A stretch of DNA of 64,000 bases from Rutpela maculata (Eukaryota > Arthropoda > Insecta > Coleoptera > Cerambycidae), in assembly GCA_936432065.2 (NCBI GenBank), contig OW386293.2, forward strand, positions 32,314,234-32,378,233, in the 5' to 3' direction. Below the pieces are notes generated by a model. It was not told where the DNA came from, did no database searches, and saw only the letters and a program-made list of their open reading frames with translations. Of the stretch, positions 46,740-56,643 are shown piece after piece (position 1 is the stretch's first letter; each line of letters begins with the position of its first letter). Made by a program: the position numbers and the translations under genes.

Positions 46740-46820
46740 ACAAGTGACACGCTAACTACATAGTGTAAGCGTCAGCCTCCAAATCCGAAGGTCCGAGGTT
46801 CGATCCTGAGCGTTCTCAGC
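46740..46820 (+). repeat. tRNA-like sequence in element N arm
   Basis: GTAAGCGTCAGCCTCCAAAT then CCGAAGGTCCGAGGTTCGAT resembles the 3' two thirds of a tRNA, with a CTCCAAA anticodon-loop-like stretch (CCA would be Trp). The anticodon stem pairs badly and no 5' half closes the acceptor, so it is a derivative, not a tRNA gene. An inverted copy runs through 46955-46978 and 48001-48050. Confidence 0.55.
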
Positions 46821-46978
46821 TTTTTTTCAACAAATATTAACTTAAGGTGGCGATTACCAAGAAAGAGACAACCGAAAGGGAAATATTTATTATTTTTGGC
46901 CATAACTTTTTTTCTTAGTACGTATATTTGAAAAAAAACTGAGAATGCTCAGGGATAGAACCTCGGACCTTCGGATTT

Positions 46979-48000
46979 CAATTCAATTCAAAACAATTTT
47001 ATTTTACATTATTGGTACAAGAATGCGCCTAGACCGAGCCCCGATTCAGAGCCGACCACACCACCACGTCGCGCAACGCCGTGATAGATGGGTGGTCGGA
47101 TGGAAAGGGGTCGGTTTTCGGCTTTAACAGCAAATCAGATGATGAGGGTTAGGCCTCCTGTTTAAAAATAGAGAAACTTAAGCCTGACAATTGCGGATTA
47201 ACTAGAACTAAGAAGTAAGTTTAAAAACACTTAAAGCTACTTAAGGCTAGATTTAAAACTTGGATTAGAGGGCGCGCGCACAACACACGCGCATTGGTTT
47301 TTAGAGTTTTCGTTAGTGATATGGGAAAAACTCAATGAAAAAACCCGTTCGAACAGTCACAGTCTTCATCCGGTGGTCCGCCTGCCTCCGGAATGGTAGG
47401 GTGAAGGGGAGAGTGTGATTTTAAAAGTTGGGATTTGCTAGAGGTTATTGGTCAAAAGGGGATTTGGGAGGACAAAAAGGGACAAAAATAACAAAATTTA
47501 GCAAAAATAACAAAATGGATAAAGGGAATAGGGAGGGGTTGAGGTAAAAGGTGGTTAAATTAAAGTAAAGGGTAGTGAAAGGGAAATTGTGGTATAGGAA
47601 AGGTTTGGCTAGGGAAGTTGCCGAAAGATAGGCAACGCCTGGTATGGTAATGGGTGTCTTAGGTCGAAAAGTATGGCATTATGCTGTCTGATTCGTGTGA
47701 TGTCTCGGGTTAGCGGACTGTCGCCCAATTTGAATTGGTAGAATTTTTGGGAGGTTTCCCGGACGAAGTCCGCTAGTGGGGTTATGTCGTGGCAACGTGC
47801 ATAGAGATCTCTGAGGGAGGTGTACCTATCTGAGTCTGAAATGAGGCGCATAAATTTGTGTTCTAAGACTTTAAATTTATTCATTGTCGTGGCCGGGATG
47901 CTGCACCACACCGGCGCCGCGTATGTTATGGCCCCTGATCACCATCGTGTACAACAACTTTTTATTCGTCCTGTTTAGTCCGCTACCCCGCGCCAGGAGC
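46979..48000 (-). mobile_element. 5'-truncated LINE insertion with 14-bp target duplication
   Basis: The 14-bp GGACCTTCGGATTT lies on both sides (46965-46978, 48001-48014). The LINE's 3' end is at 46979, with tail TTGAATTGAATTG on the minus strand, and its 5' end is truncated at 48000 inside coding sequence. About 600 bp of 3' non-coding sequence follows the stop at 47609. This is a textbook target-primed insertion. Confidence 0.95.
47609..48000 (-). pseudogene. LINE reverse-transcriptase C-terminal end (5'-truncated)
   Basis: The frame reads AAPVWCSIPATTMNKF-like residues (one frameshift near 47920), then VLEHKFMRLISDSDRYTSLR, DITPLADFVRETSQKFYQFK and NAILFDLRHPLPYQ before the stop at 47609. 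A-P-V-W-x-x...L-E-x-K-F-x-R-L...L-A-x-x-x-x-x-x-x-x-K-F-Y is the C-terminus of Jockey-clade reverse transcriptases. The first ATG in the clean frame is 47911, but the protein is a fragment, so no start is meaningful. Confidence 0.85.
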
Positions 48001-48764
48001 GGACCTTCGGATTTAGAGGCTGACGCTTACACCATGTAGTTAGCGTGTCACTTGTAAAATAATCCAGCTATCATAATTTAACGTACTGAGTAAAATTCTT
48101 ATGTACCTTTTGTACCTGTTTTCTGCAAAAGGGCCCCACTTTCAAACTAGCAAATACGCATACGTTCTTAACTAGATATTACACTATTTGTTGTAAAAAT
48201 ATTAGCTTTGCTAAAATGACGTAGGTCTGGCGGCTCTGGGATCTCACTCTGTTACTTTTTTTAAGTAAAATAGTCCGGTCAAAATAGCTTAAACTTGAAA
48301 ACAATTTCAAAATTTTAAATGGATGTATGCAATAAAGTACTACTATGCAAATTTAATTTCAGTGGAACCCTTTACTCAAGCTAGACGAGTTTTTGTATTT
48401 TTTTCTGGTGACCTTGACTGACCATGACTGGAATCGAAAAATACTAAAATACTTTTTTTTTTTTTTTCAAAAATTAGTAATACAGAACACATCACATTGT
48501 ATTGCAAATGAAGTAACTTCATTAAAACATATCAATTAACAAAATATCAAAAAGTGCTGTGTGCTGCAATATATCTTTGAGTTTTGCCCGAACCAAACAA
48601 AACCACAACTCTTCAGATACGGATGACCTGGTTATAGGAATATCTTTTGTCCATGACCTGAAATGAAAGCTTTAGGTCTAGAAGAGTTGTGGTATTTGTT
48701 TTTTTCAAGGTCAAACAAGGTCATATGGTCTTGAAATATATTTTTTTAATTCACCACACCCAAA

Positions 48765-49010
48765 TTATATGGAAATAGAATAAAACTTTGGAGCGGAGTA
48801 TTCTTCGATATAAGGAATACTCTTTGGGAGGATAGGGGGTATAAGGGCGTAAGGGTTTTTTGTTGATCTGACATAATCCATCCAGACGCATTCCCAATCT
48901 TTCCTTACTTTCTCCTTGAATTCCCCAGTTATATCGTTTCTGTCAGTAGTTGGGTCAATTATAGTAAGATTTGTCGATTCCTTTGCAATATTGTCCACGA
49001 ATTCACTACC
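48765..49010 (-). pseudogene. LINE fragment downstream of RNase H
   Basis: Reads DITGEFKEKVRKDWECVWMD then NPYALIPPILPKSIPYIEEY and SAPKFYSISI. F-x-x-x-x-x-x-x-W-x-x-x-W, then I-x-P-x-x-P...F is the region between RNase H and the final Cys-His segment of I/Jockey-like LINEs. Element N cuts it after SAPKFY. 45917-46140 is the likely continuation. Confidence 0.6.
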
Positions 49011-49034
49011 TTCTATCCTTATAAGCCCTTTTAC

Positions 49035-49840
49035 CCATACAAATCTTATTATTTGTCCTTAATAATAGATATATTACCTTATCTGGAAAAAATTTTAGAA
49101 GCAGTAGTTCATGACCAACTTACTGAATTTATAAACAGTAATAAAGTATTACATGAAAACCAGTCCGGATTTAGAGAAAATCATTCATGTGAGACGGCTT
49201 TGCAAAAAATAATCAATGATTTTAAATATTCCATAGACAAAGGTGAAGCTGTGGTAACCAGGGCCGTATTTACGTTTGAGAAGCCCCTGGGGACTTCTTA
49301 TGTGTTCTTTCATTTATTCCTATTTTTTTTACCATTTTTATACATTCGGAGGCCCCAATTACGTGGGGGCCCTGGGCACGTGCCCCAAGTGCCCTTATGT
49401 AAATCCACCATTGGTGGTAATTATCTTTCTCGATTTAAAATGAGCATTTGAAGTTGTCAACAGAGAGCTTTTACTAAATAAACTTTACCAGTATTTTGGA
49501 ATTGTTGACACGGCCCACCATCCGTGGTTTAGGTCTTATCTATATGGACAGAGTCAACAAACCAAAATAAGTAATACAATGTACGAAAAACTTTTAAATA
49601 ATAACGGAGTTCCGCAAGACAGCGTACTGGGGCCTATGCTTTTCACGCTATTTATTAACTATATATTCCTAATTGATTCAGAAGAACGTAAAATACACCT
49701 CTTTGTGGATGAAACTATCATATTTTTATCTGGATCTGATGTAAAGCGAATTGTTCAAAAAATTAACGGGACGCTGGAAATAATTAATGAATGGTTTACA
49801 ATGAGTGGGCTAGGGGTAAATGCTAAATTTTAGTACAAAG
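49035..49840 (+). pseudogene. LINE reverse transcriptase (plus strand)
   Basis: IDILPYLEKILEAVVHDQLT, then NSNKVLHENQSGFRENHSCE and IDKGEAVV give fingers motifs. After a hAT MITE, IFLDLK-AFE (palm motif A, one stop), HPWFRSYLYGRSQQTKIS, NNNGVPQDSVLGPMLFTLFI (motif B, G-V-P-Q) and EERKIHLFVDETIIFLSGSD follow. The catalytic F/Y-A-D-D is changed to F-V-D-E, so the enzyme is dead. Coding ends near TAG 49831-49833. Jockey/CR1-like. Confidence 0.9.
49259..49413. mobile_element. 155-bp hAT MITE in the LINE reverse transcriptase
   Basis: CAGGGCCGTATTTACG (49259) against GTAAATCCACCATTG (ending 49413). The flanks GTGGTAAC (49251-49258) and GTGGTAAT (49414-49421) agree at 7 of 8 bases. Removing it joins GEAVV to IIFLDLK in frame. 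Confidence 0.85.
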
Positions 49841-49849
49841 AGAGAGTTT

Positions 49850-50298
49850 CATTAAAAAAAAATAGTTTTAGTTGAAAAACCAATATCGTTGAACTCAATA
49901 AAGAATAAATTGTGTTTAATGTTAGTATCTGCAGAAATAATATTTTAAAGGTGCTTGCAGATCGAGTTCTAACAATTTTGGCAAAATTGCGGCCTTCTAT
50001 GGTTAAAACTAAAAATAAAAAAAAATCTGTATTTTTTGAAAATCAAAACAATATTTGAGGTCCAGAACATTTGTGTTTTGGCCAGCAGGATCCAAATATG
50101 CAAAAATATATAGACTGTCCCATTTAAAAATTTGATTTTCGTGTCAATTGCATCGAAACAGGAAGTTGACCATTTTTGTTATATAGGTACATCATATAAT
50201 TGAAAACTTTATCCCATATCACTACACCAAATTTGAAAAAATCCATTAGCCTATTCAAAAGTTACAAGAATGTCCCTCTCGCCTGAGCCACCCGGTGC
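49850..50298. repeat. Solo long TIR of an IS630-type element
   Basis: Ends CCTGAGCCACCCGGTG (50283-50298), the mirror of the CCGGGTG-type termini at 32103 and 62990. About 180 bp inside lies TAGACTGTCCCATTTAAAAA (50111), matching the internal terminus-like motif of those elements. The opposite arm is missing. It lies in the 3' part of the plus-strand LINE. Confidence 0.6.
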
Positions 50299-50362
50299 AC
50301 TACATTTGTGTAAATAACTGTTTGAGCTAAATAAAGATTGTTACTATTATTATTTGTGCAAA
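50299..50362 (+). other. Probable LINE 3' end with (TTA)n tail
   Basis: TGAGCTAAATAAAGATTG (50324-50341) then TTACTATTATTATTT. AATAAA-like signal followed by a short TTA/ATT microsatellite is the usual 3' end of Jockey/CR1 LINEs; it follows the reverse-transcriptase fragment on the same strand. Confidence 0.55.
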
Positions 50363-51599
50363 ATCAGTTAATATTGAACACGTGCCTCCAAGACTATGAA
50401 TTTCCCATGTGGTTCTTATGGAAAATAGTTATTTGTTTAACCAAGCAGCAAAATAGTAGATTGACTGCCGCGGCTACAATATATTTTTTCGTAATTTTAC
50501 GAGACAGTGAAAAAACATATCGCACACAAGTCCCCTCTTTAGAATTATCGAGATAATATAATTTTTTAATCACCTATTTAACGTTAGCCTTTTCTGGAAT
50601 ATCCACTACCTAATCTTCGCCTAATATTGCATAACTTCTGCATATACACCCATTCAAAAACTAACCGTGACTAGTTGCTTAACTTTTCATATCGAGGTAT
50701 AGAGTAAAGATGGACCTGCGCTCGCCCCTAAAATAAGAATCAATAATTCTCTTTTATAGGGTTTTAAATAAAAAATATGACCTATATAAAGTATCGCATA
50801 TTTTTGACGTTTATTATTGTTTATTCGCGATTTTTGTGCACAAATTGTTATGGATTAGTCAAATTCTAGTTAGTGCTAATATTTTAATGTTATTCAAATT
50901 GTTGAAATAATTATATGTTATTTAAACAATTACATTTTGTTCAAGGTGTGTAAAATTTTCACCTTTTCTAATTTGACACGTTAGGTTATTTAATTTTGTT
51001 AATTAAAAGTTTGCTAATGGAAACTGCAAATTATTTAAACAATTACTGATTGCTTAAAAAATGTTTATTTTTTAAATATGACCAGAAAGCCGATGAAATG
51101 TTTTGTAAAAGCTACACTTTTCTTGCTTTATCCTGAAAAATATGGTAATAAACAATAATAAATTGATAAAATTAAAAAATAATATATTATTTTAATTTAC
51201 TTACTTGTTTAATATTTCGATTTTGGAGCATAAAGCAATATGTTTACACGTTTATCAAGATTAATTTGACAAGTGGGAATTTATGTTGTTGAGCTAAAAA
51301 TAAGTTTCGTTTTTTTCTTTACTTTTACTTGGAAGTTTTCGGATCCTACGCATCCAATACACTTTCTATTGTATTTTATTATTAATAGCATTTCAGTGTT
51401 ACATTTGTATATACTATGTCATATGGGATATGATTAAAACGGTTATTTTTGGAACATAATTAACAAGCGTGGGCATGTGAAATTGTATCACATTTCACTT
51501 TCGAACAAATGATCTTTGATGAAAATTAGTTTTAATGAGTGTTCAATTACACAGGAACACAAAAAAAGTCAATTTTCTGACATACATACTTCCATGTAT
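50363..51599. other. No recognisable feature
   Basis: AT-rich. No supported gene, TIR or tandem repeat. Confidence 0.4.
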
Positions 51600-51988
51600 T
51601 TTTGACCGCTGAACACGATTCCGATGTCAGTTTTACAAAAAAAACAGGCCAGAATAGGGTTTAAAATAAAAATTAAAGATTTTTAAATTAGTAGACCATG
51701 TATTTGATGTATTTTTTGCGTCTGAACACGATACCGATGTCAGTTTCAACCAATCAGGTCATGACTTGTTATTTATCCTGATTTATTATTTTCTGTGGTA
51801 CCGTACTCTTTTGTCCTCAAATGATCTGAATGGTTTTCTTTTTCGTTTTATGCCTTTAGTTTTCAATGTCCAACAGTAGTCTGCCATCATATTAGCATCC
51901 CATCAACCGTGTTCAGCGGTCAAAATGATCTATTTATTTAAAATCTTTAATTTATATTTTAAACCCTATTCTGGCCTATTTTTATGAC
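51600..51988. repeat. Non-autonomous inverted-repeat element with GCTGAACACGATTCCGATG motifs
   Basis: ACAGGCCAGAATAGGGTTTA (51646) mirrors TAAACCCTATTCTGGCCT (51959). GACCGCTGAACACGATTCCG (51624) and GCGTCTGAACACGATACCGA (51719) are direct copies, and CGTGTTCAGCGGTC (51909) is the inverted copy. The same motif recurs in element T at 58.7-60.9 kb. No coding. Confidence 0.7.
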
Positions 51989-52477
51989 AATATAATTCAC
52001 GTGTCACATGGTACATTTTTGATTAATTTCATTGGTTAAAATACAGAAACAAAAGAGCATAGGCTATCAAATCGGTGATAATTTTATCACCGCATATTGA
52101 CTGTCACTTGTTTTTAATGAATAAAATAGTTTACTGTCAAAGTAACAGAAAGTTTCAATAGACGCGTCGAAATCAGAAAATAATGCTCTTAATATGTATT
52201 GTAATGAATAATTAAATAATTATTGTATTGATTGTAATATTTACTGTCAAATTGACAGATCGTTTAAAGTTTTTGACTTTTTAAAAAATTTATTTTCTGT
52301 TAACGTTCATTATATTCTCTCACCAAATATAACACGTTTTATGATTAATAATCGGTGATACCACTCGTTAAAACTTATAGAAAGTTGAATTCGTGCTTCG
52401 CACTCGGTCAATTTTCATCGGTTTTACCTCGGGCTATCACCGATGATAATCATAACACTAGTTATATTATCCCCGAG
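51989..52477 (+). mobile_element. Crypton-type element, internally deleted copy (489 bp)
   Basis: Begins AATATAATTCACGTGTCACA and ends at CCCCGAG, directly followed by another AATATAATTCAC. It matches the first ~200 bp and last ~280 bp of the full copy 52478-54210 with about 16 substitutions and small indels, but lacks some 1.25 kb containing the whole recombinase gene. It is a non-autonomous derivative placed head-to-tail with the intact copy. Confidence 0.9.
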
Positions 52478-52692
52478 AATATAATTCACGTGTCACATGG
52501 TACATTTTTGATTAATTTCATTGATTAAAATACAAAAACAAAAGAGCATAATAGGCTATCAAATCGGTGATAATTTTATCACCGCATATTGACTGTCACT
52601 TGTTTTTAATGAATAAAATAGTTTACTGTCAAAGTGACAGAAAGTTTCAATAGACGCGTCGAAATCAGAAAATAGTGCTCTTAAGCAGAAAA

Positions 52693-53754
52693 ATGTTTCA
52701 ACCAGTAGATCACCGTCGATGGGGAGATGCTAGCGAGGAAGAGATTCGAAAGTTAATTGAGAAAAAAACACCAAAAAATACCAAAATTAATAAAGAATCT
52801 CAGTGGAACCAGTTCATGGAATTTTGCGCTTCAAGGAGAATCAAAATAACGCAAGAGACTACGATTCCAGAAATTGCATTAATATTAAGAAATTATGCTT
52901 GCAACATGAGAAGAAAAGACGGCCAAGAATATAAAGAATGTGTTGTCAAAACATTATGGAACTCCGCGGCAAAGATTATACAAGAAAAATTCTTCACTGA
53001 ATATAATATCAAGTTCAATCCATTTACTGACATGGGATTTAAAGAAGCAAGGGTAGCTCGCGATTCTAAAAGAAAGCAACTGCAGGAAATACAAGAAAAA
53101 AGAAAGGTTAGTGCAGTTGCTTTTACACTAGAAGAATGTAAAAAACTGCAAAAAATTTGGGACGAGAATACGCCTGAAGGGCTTCAAAAAAAGTTCTTTA
53201 ACATTGTCGCTAAAGAATTGGCATGGCGTGGCAACGAAGCTGCGTCTGCATCCATTTATCACTTCAAGAAAGAAACTGACAATTCTGGAAACTTTACTAA
53301 CCGAATGGAATACAATGCAGTATTTAACAAAACGAATCAAGGAGGGGACAAAATTTGTTGTGATAGCAAATGGTTAATACCTAATACAGTAGATCCTGAT
53401 GTGTATCCAGGTCGATTGTTTCTAAAACTAATGGGAAAACGATCAGATAATGTAACGACCGATAGATTTTTCCTGACACCAAACAGAAATTGGAGATTAG
53501 GAAGTACTACAGCATGGTATAAAAACCTTCCCGTAGGTGTTAATACTATCTCCAAATGGGCAAAGGAAACCGCTAAAAAAGTGGAAATTGATACCACCAA
53601 CAAAAAAATGACAAATCACTCTTATAGATCAACAGCTGTAACCCATTTGACGAACGCAGATATACCAGAGCAACAAGTCATGAAGATAACTGGTCACAAT
53701 AACTCAAAGTCCTTAAACTCTTATTTGCAAATGCAATCAACACGTCTGAAATAG
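52693..53754 (+). CDS. Crypton-type tyrosine recombinase, apparently intact (353 aa)
   Basis: Predicted to cut and rejoin DNA through a tyrosine nucleophile, inserting and excising the surrounding element. The N-terminal ~130 residues form a helical SAM-like core-binding region (SQWNQFMEFCASRRIKIT, then IALILRNYACNMRRKDG). The catalytic domain follows: LAWRGNEAASASIYHFKKE has the first Arg, VFNKTNQGG carries a possible beta-hairpin Lys, TNHSYRSTAVTHL is H-x-x-R, KITGHNNSKS gives the second His, and LNSYLQMQS the Tyr. All expected residues are present in order, with no stop or frameshift. ATG 52693 (MFQPVDHRRWG) is chosen; GTG 52675 in frame upstream is not a likely eukaryotic start. No intron is visible. 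Length fits the DUF3504/Crypton family. It is the only intact, recognisable gene in the window. Confidence 0.9.
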   Translation: MFQPVDHRRWGDASEEEIRKLIEKKTPKNTKINKESQWNQFMEFCASRRIKITQETTIPEIALILRNYACNMRRKDGQEYKECVVKTLWNSAAKIIQEKFFTEYNIKFNPFTDMGFKEARVARDSKRKQLQEIQEKRKVSAVAFTLEECKKLQKIWDENTPEGLQKKFFNIVAKELAWRGNEAASASIYHFKKETDNSGNFTNRMEYNAVFNKTNQGGDKICCDSKWLIPNTVDPDVYPGRLFLKLMGKRSDNVTTDRFFLTPNRNWRLGSTTAWYKNLPVGVNTISKWAKETAKKVEIDTTNKKMTNHSYRSTAVTHLTNADIPEQQVMKITGHNNSKSLNSYLQMQSTRLK

Positions 53755-53826
53755 TAAATAAGATGAGAGGGATTGAAACATCTAATAGTGTTTCAATTTC
53801 CCATACCGAATGCGATAATCCACAAG

Positions 53827-53968
53827 TTGTATATCAGAACTGTACATTTAACGTTCAAAATATGTACTGTAATAAATAAATAAATAATTATTGTACTGAT
53901 GTATATCAAAGCTGTACATTTAACGTTGAAAATATGCATTGTAATGAATAAATAAATAATTATTGCAT
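53827..53968. repeat. Tandem duplication, ~70 bp, in Crypton 3' region
   Basis: GTATATCAGAACTGTACATT (53827) and GTATATCAAAGCTGTACATT (53900) start two consecutive ~70-bp units, each ending in AATAAATAAATAATTATTG. The deleted copy 51989-52477 has only the last part of one unit. Confidence 0.8.
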
Positions 53969-54069
53969 TGATTGTAATATTTACTGTCAAACTGACAGAT
54001 CGTTTTTGACTTTTTAAAAAATTTATTTTCTGTTAACGTTCATTACATTCTCTCACCAAATATAACACG

Positions 54070-54190
54070 TGTTATGATTAATAATCGGTGATACCACTCG
54101 TTAAAACCTATAGAAAATTGAACTCGTGCTCCGCACTCGGTCAATTTTCATCGGTTTTACCTCGGGCTATCACCGATGATAATCATAACA
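54070..54190. repeat. Crypton 3'-terminal hairpin
   Basis: ATGATTAATAATCGGTGATA (54074) pairs with TATCACCGATGATAATCAT (54167), with a partly paired middle (AAAATTGAACTCGTG against ACTCGGTCAATTTTC). The same structure is present in copy 1 at 52340-52460. Position just inside the 3' end suggests a recombinase recognition or structural role (inference). Confidence 0.75.
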
Positions 54191-54210
54191 CTAGTTATAT
54201 TATCCCCGAA

Positions 54211-54533
54211 AATACAATTAACACATGACTCTCAATTCCAGTTATTTCGAAATCGTAAGGGCCCTAGACACGGGACTGCGGAGACTTAACATGGGGACTG
54301 AAAATAGAGTTATGTTCTACAAATTTAAATTTCCCACCATAAAAAATGCGTGCTTTGAATTACCGAGGGTTGTGGTTGAAAAGGAGCGGTAAGAGCAGGT
54401 GGCTGGTGGCAATACGGGTATATGATTCCATTGTAATTAACAATAATTCGGAATGAATGTATTGATATAACTGAACGATTAGAGTAGTTACCGAGCTTGG
54501 TGGCTGCTGATTTTTTTAAATAAATGAATTTCA
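54211..54533. other. No recognisable feature
   Basis: Sequence immediately right of the Crypton pair. A minus-strand 69-codon frame (54325-54534) has no recognised domain. Confidence 0.35.
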
Positions 54534-54790
54534 AATTTGCAAAAAAAACGCTCCTATATTATTTTATTGTTTCAGCCATTGCTATAAAATTGTTCATGTA
54601 TCAAAAATATAAATAAAAAAATGGTTGGCTGAAATCCATGACTGATTTTTTAATAAAACTAATTGTTAATTTGCAAAAAAAAGCGCTATTAAGTAATTTC
54701 ATTGTACTTCGAATTGGTTTTAATTTGTTAGTTTTTATATTTTATAAGTAGAGAAAAACACTGGCTGGCGTGTACGTTGCTGATTTTCAG
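54534..54790. repeat. Degenerate direct repeat with TTTGCAAAAAAAACGC
   Basis: AATTTGCAAAAAAAACGCTC (54534) and AATTTGCAAAAAAAAGCGCT (54669), each preceded by a CTGATTTTTTTAAT-like stretch; period about 135-155 bp. Confidence 0.6.
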
Positions 54791-56099
54791 AAATATTCCC
54801 AATTTACTCCAAAAGATGTCAAAGTAAGAAAGTAGTCCAATCAGTCGGGGATTTTGCCCTGCAAGAGGTGGAGTAGTAATGATTTTGATATATGTTGTTT
54901 AACTCTAGGTCCTGAGAAAAAACACAAGTTTTCGACCTTGGGGTGGGGGGAGGCGCGAACCGCTATCTTGAATTAAAGGTGCAAAAAATTGTTTTTTCAA
55001 AATAATTCGGCAACGCTCGATCCTACGAGAAAAATGTTGAAGATAAATTTGAAGAGGACAAAATTTCCTACATTTTTTGTTAATACATTTTTATTGTCAG
55101 TCTAATAATGTTTAAAGAGATTCAGCGTCAGAAAGATGGATTTAAGAAGAAAAAAAATGAACATTAACAACATAACATATTTTATATTATTATAATAAAG
55201 ATCTACTTGTATTGAAACTAAAATATATTAAATTGGGAAGTATTACAGTGGCTTACATAATTTCTCGAAAATAGGAAACAAAAGTTATTAAATTTAATGA
55301 AAAGTATTCAGAAGAATTGGCTTTAAAATATGGAATACCTCAAGAGTTGGTACTTGCTCTTATACTATTTTTATTATTTTTATATAATCCAACATTTTTT
55401 AATGAAATTTCAAATTATAAAATTTTATGTCCCGACTAATGGCTACAAAATTTTAAATCCCCTACAAAATCATTACGCACATTTAATCTATACACAATTG
55501 CTTATAAACATTCAAAATACTTAAAAATGAAAGTAATTATTAGCAAATCGAAAACACTGCTCTCTAAGACTGTGCGTATTAAGGCAGGACCGTTCGCGCG
55601 AGGCAGGGAATGCTACTGTGCTGCTCTAAAGAGATAGGAAAGGGACGTCCTTTTCGACCATTATAAAAGAAACAAATAAACACGAGAGACGGTCTCTACC
55701 TTCTGTAGTAGACATCTACTACACAAAACATAGAATTAAATTTGAAATTTACTCCACTGTGGCCGTAAGAAAATGTATATATAACAAGAAAAATCACTAT
55801 AGCCTAGGTACCCGTCGACATAATTGCAATTTATACATATCCTCGTACAACTTCTTGTACGGCATAATTGCGCCTAGTCTATCACTTTTTTCCTCTGCGA
55901 AAATTTTCGAAAACGCGGCGTTCCTCCTCGGCATGAAAAAGACGATTTCCACGCGTCAGACTGGAAAATCGGCAAATATATTTTGTCCGACAATTAGAAA
56001 ATTGGATTCATTATGTTGATGTTAATATAATGTAAGTTATTGCTGCGCATGCAAGAATTAGATAAACACCTAAAAATTTATTTTAATCACTACATAGTA
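54791..56099. other. No recognisable gene
   Basis: AT-rich with a GC-richer part at 55560-55680. The plus-strand frame 55759-56019 (86 codons, MAVRKCIYNKKNHYSLGTRR) shows no recognised domain and may be chance. Confidence 0.35.
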
Positions 56100-56635
56100 G
56101 TGTGAGGAGGATACTATATTCTTAATTTACTAGTAAGTGGGGTAAGTTTATATATATTAGTATATATATAGTTTGGGTCCATAATAGAAAATAAATCGCT
56201 GAGTATGCATCTTCCGGTATATTGGCACTTTTATAGAAAGGTTTGTATTCCAGCGGGTTCCACAGTTATGGTTTACCACATTTGGTGGTGATTTAAATGT
56301 GTACAGTAGACACTCATAAGCATACAATTTACTTACAATAAACATACCTATTTCGTTATACAATAAATCTGTGGGATATCATTTTTCTTTATTAAATATT
56401 ATTTTTAGTAAGGAATTCTGGACAATTTCTAAATGTTTTAATGAGTTGTTAAACAGTCCACCCCAGACTGTAATACCCATACCTTATAATAGATTCAGCC
56501 AAAGCATTGTACGTAAGGATAAGGTTTCTCTGTTAAGAATATTTCTTAGTTGGTAGAATTTGTATATAAGTCTTCTTAGCCTTTTTATAAGATATTCCAC
56601 ATGTACATTCCATCTCAGGTGATGATCCACCATTA
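56100..56635 (-). pseudogene. LINE reverse transcriptase, C-terminal part
   Basis: Continues the polymerase above across the hAT MITE: LVMDHHLRWNVHVEYLIKRL then RRLIYKFYQLRNILNRETL, GITVWGGLFNNSFKHLEIVQ and, after a shift, DLLYNEIGMFIVSKLYAYEC. G-L-x-x-D-x-x-L-x-W-x-x-H is the thumb-start motif after the palm. One stop (near 56470) and a frameshift near 56385. The end lies around 56100-56160. Confidence 0.8.
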
Positions 56636-56643
56636 GACCAAGG

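Larger units (their letters stand above)
46320..48780. mobile_element. Foldback element N with tRNA-like arms
   Basis: Outer inverted blocks: TTCCATATAATTCGG (46336) against CCAAATTATATGGAA (48761), with GACCTCGTTTGACCTTGA nearby on the left. Inner blocks: 46548-46830 against 46925-46978 plus 48001-48250, nearly complementary. The inner arms contain CCGAGGTTCGATCCTGAG (46794-46811), a tRNA B box. A LINE (46979-48000) is inserted in the right arm. Between outer and inner blocks the two sides have diverged. Confidence 0.75.
52478..54210 (+). mobile_element. Crypton-type element, full copy (1,733 bp)
   Basis: Starts AATATAATTCACGTGTCACA at 52478 and ends ATTATCCCCGAA at 54210, followed by AATACAATTAAC. 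There are no terminal inverted repeats. Short direct repeats AATAYAATT at each boundary and a single tyrosine recombinase gene (52693-53754) are what Cryptons show. Non-coding features: small hairpin TCGGTGATAATTTTATCACCG (52565), a ~70-bp duplication after the gene (53827-53968), and a 3' hairpin (54070-54190). Confidence 0.9.

Noticed and set aside
46740..46820. A functional tRNA(Trp) gene
   Set aside because: Only the 3' two thirds look tRNA-like; the acceptor and anticodon stems do not pair properly, and an inverted copy shows it is part of a repeat.
55759..56019. An 86-codon plus-strand protein
   Set aside because: No recognised motif, no Kozak-like or splice context; not better than chance in this sequence.
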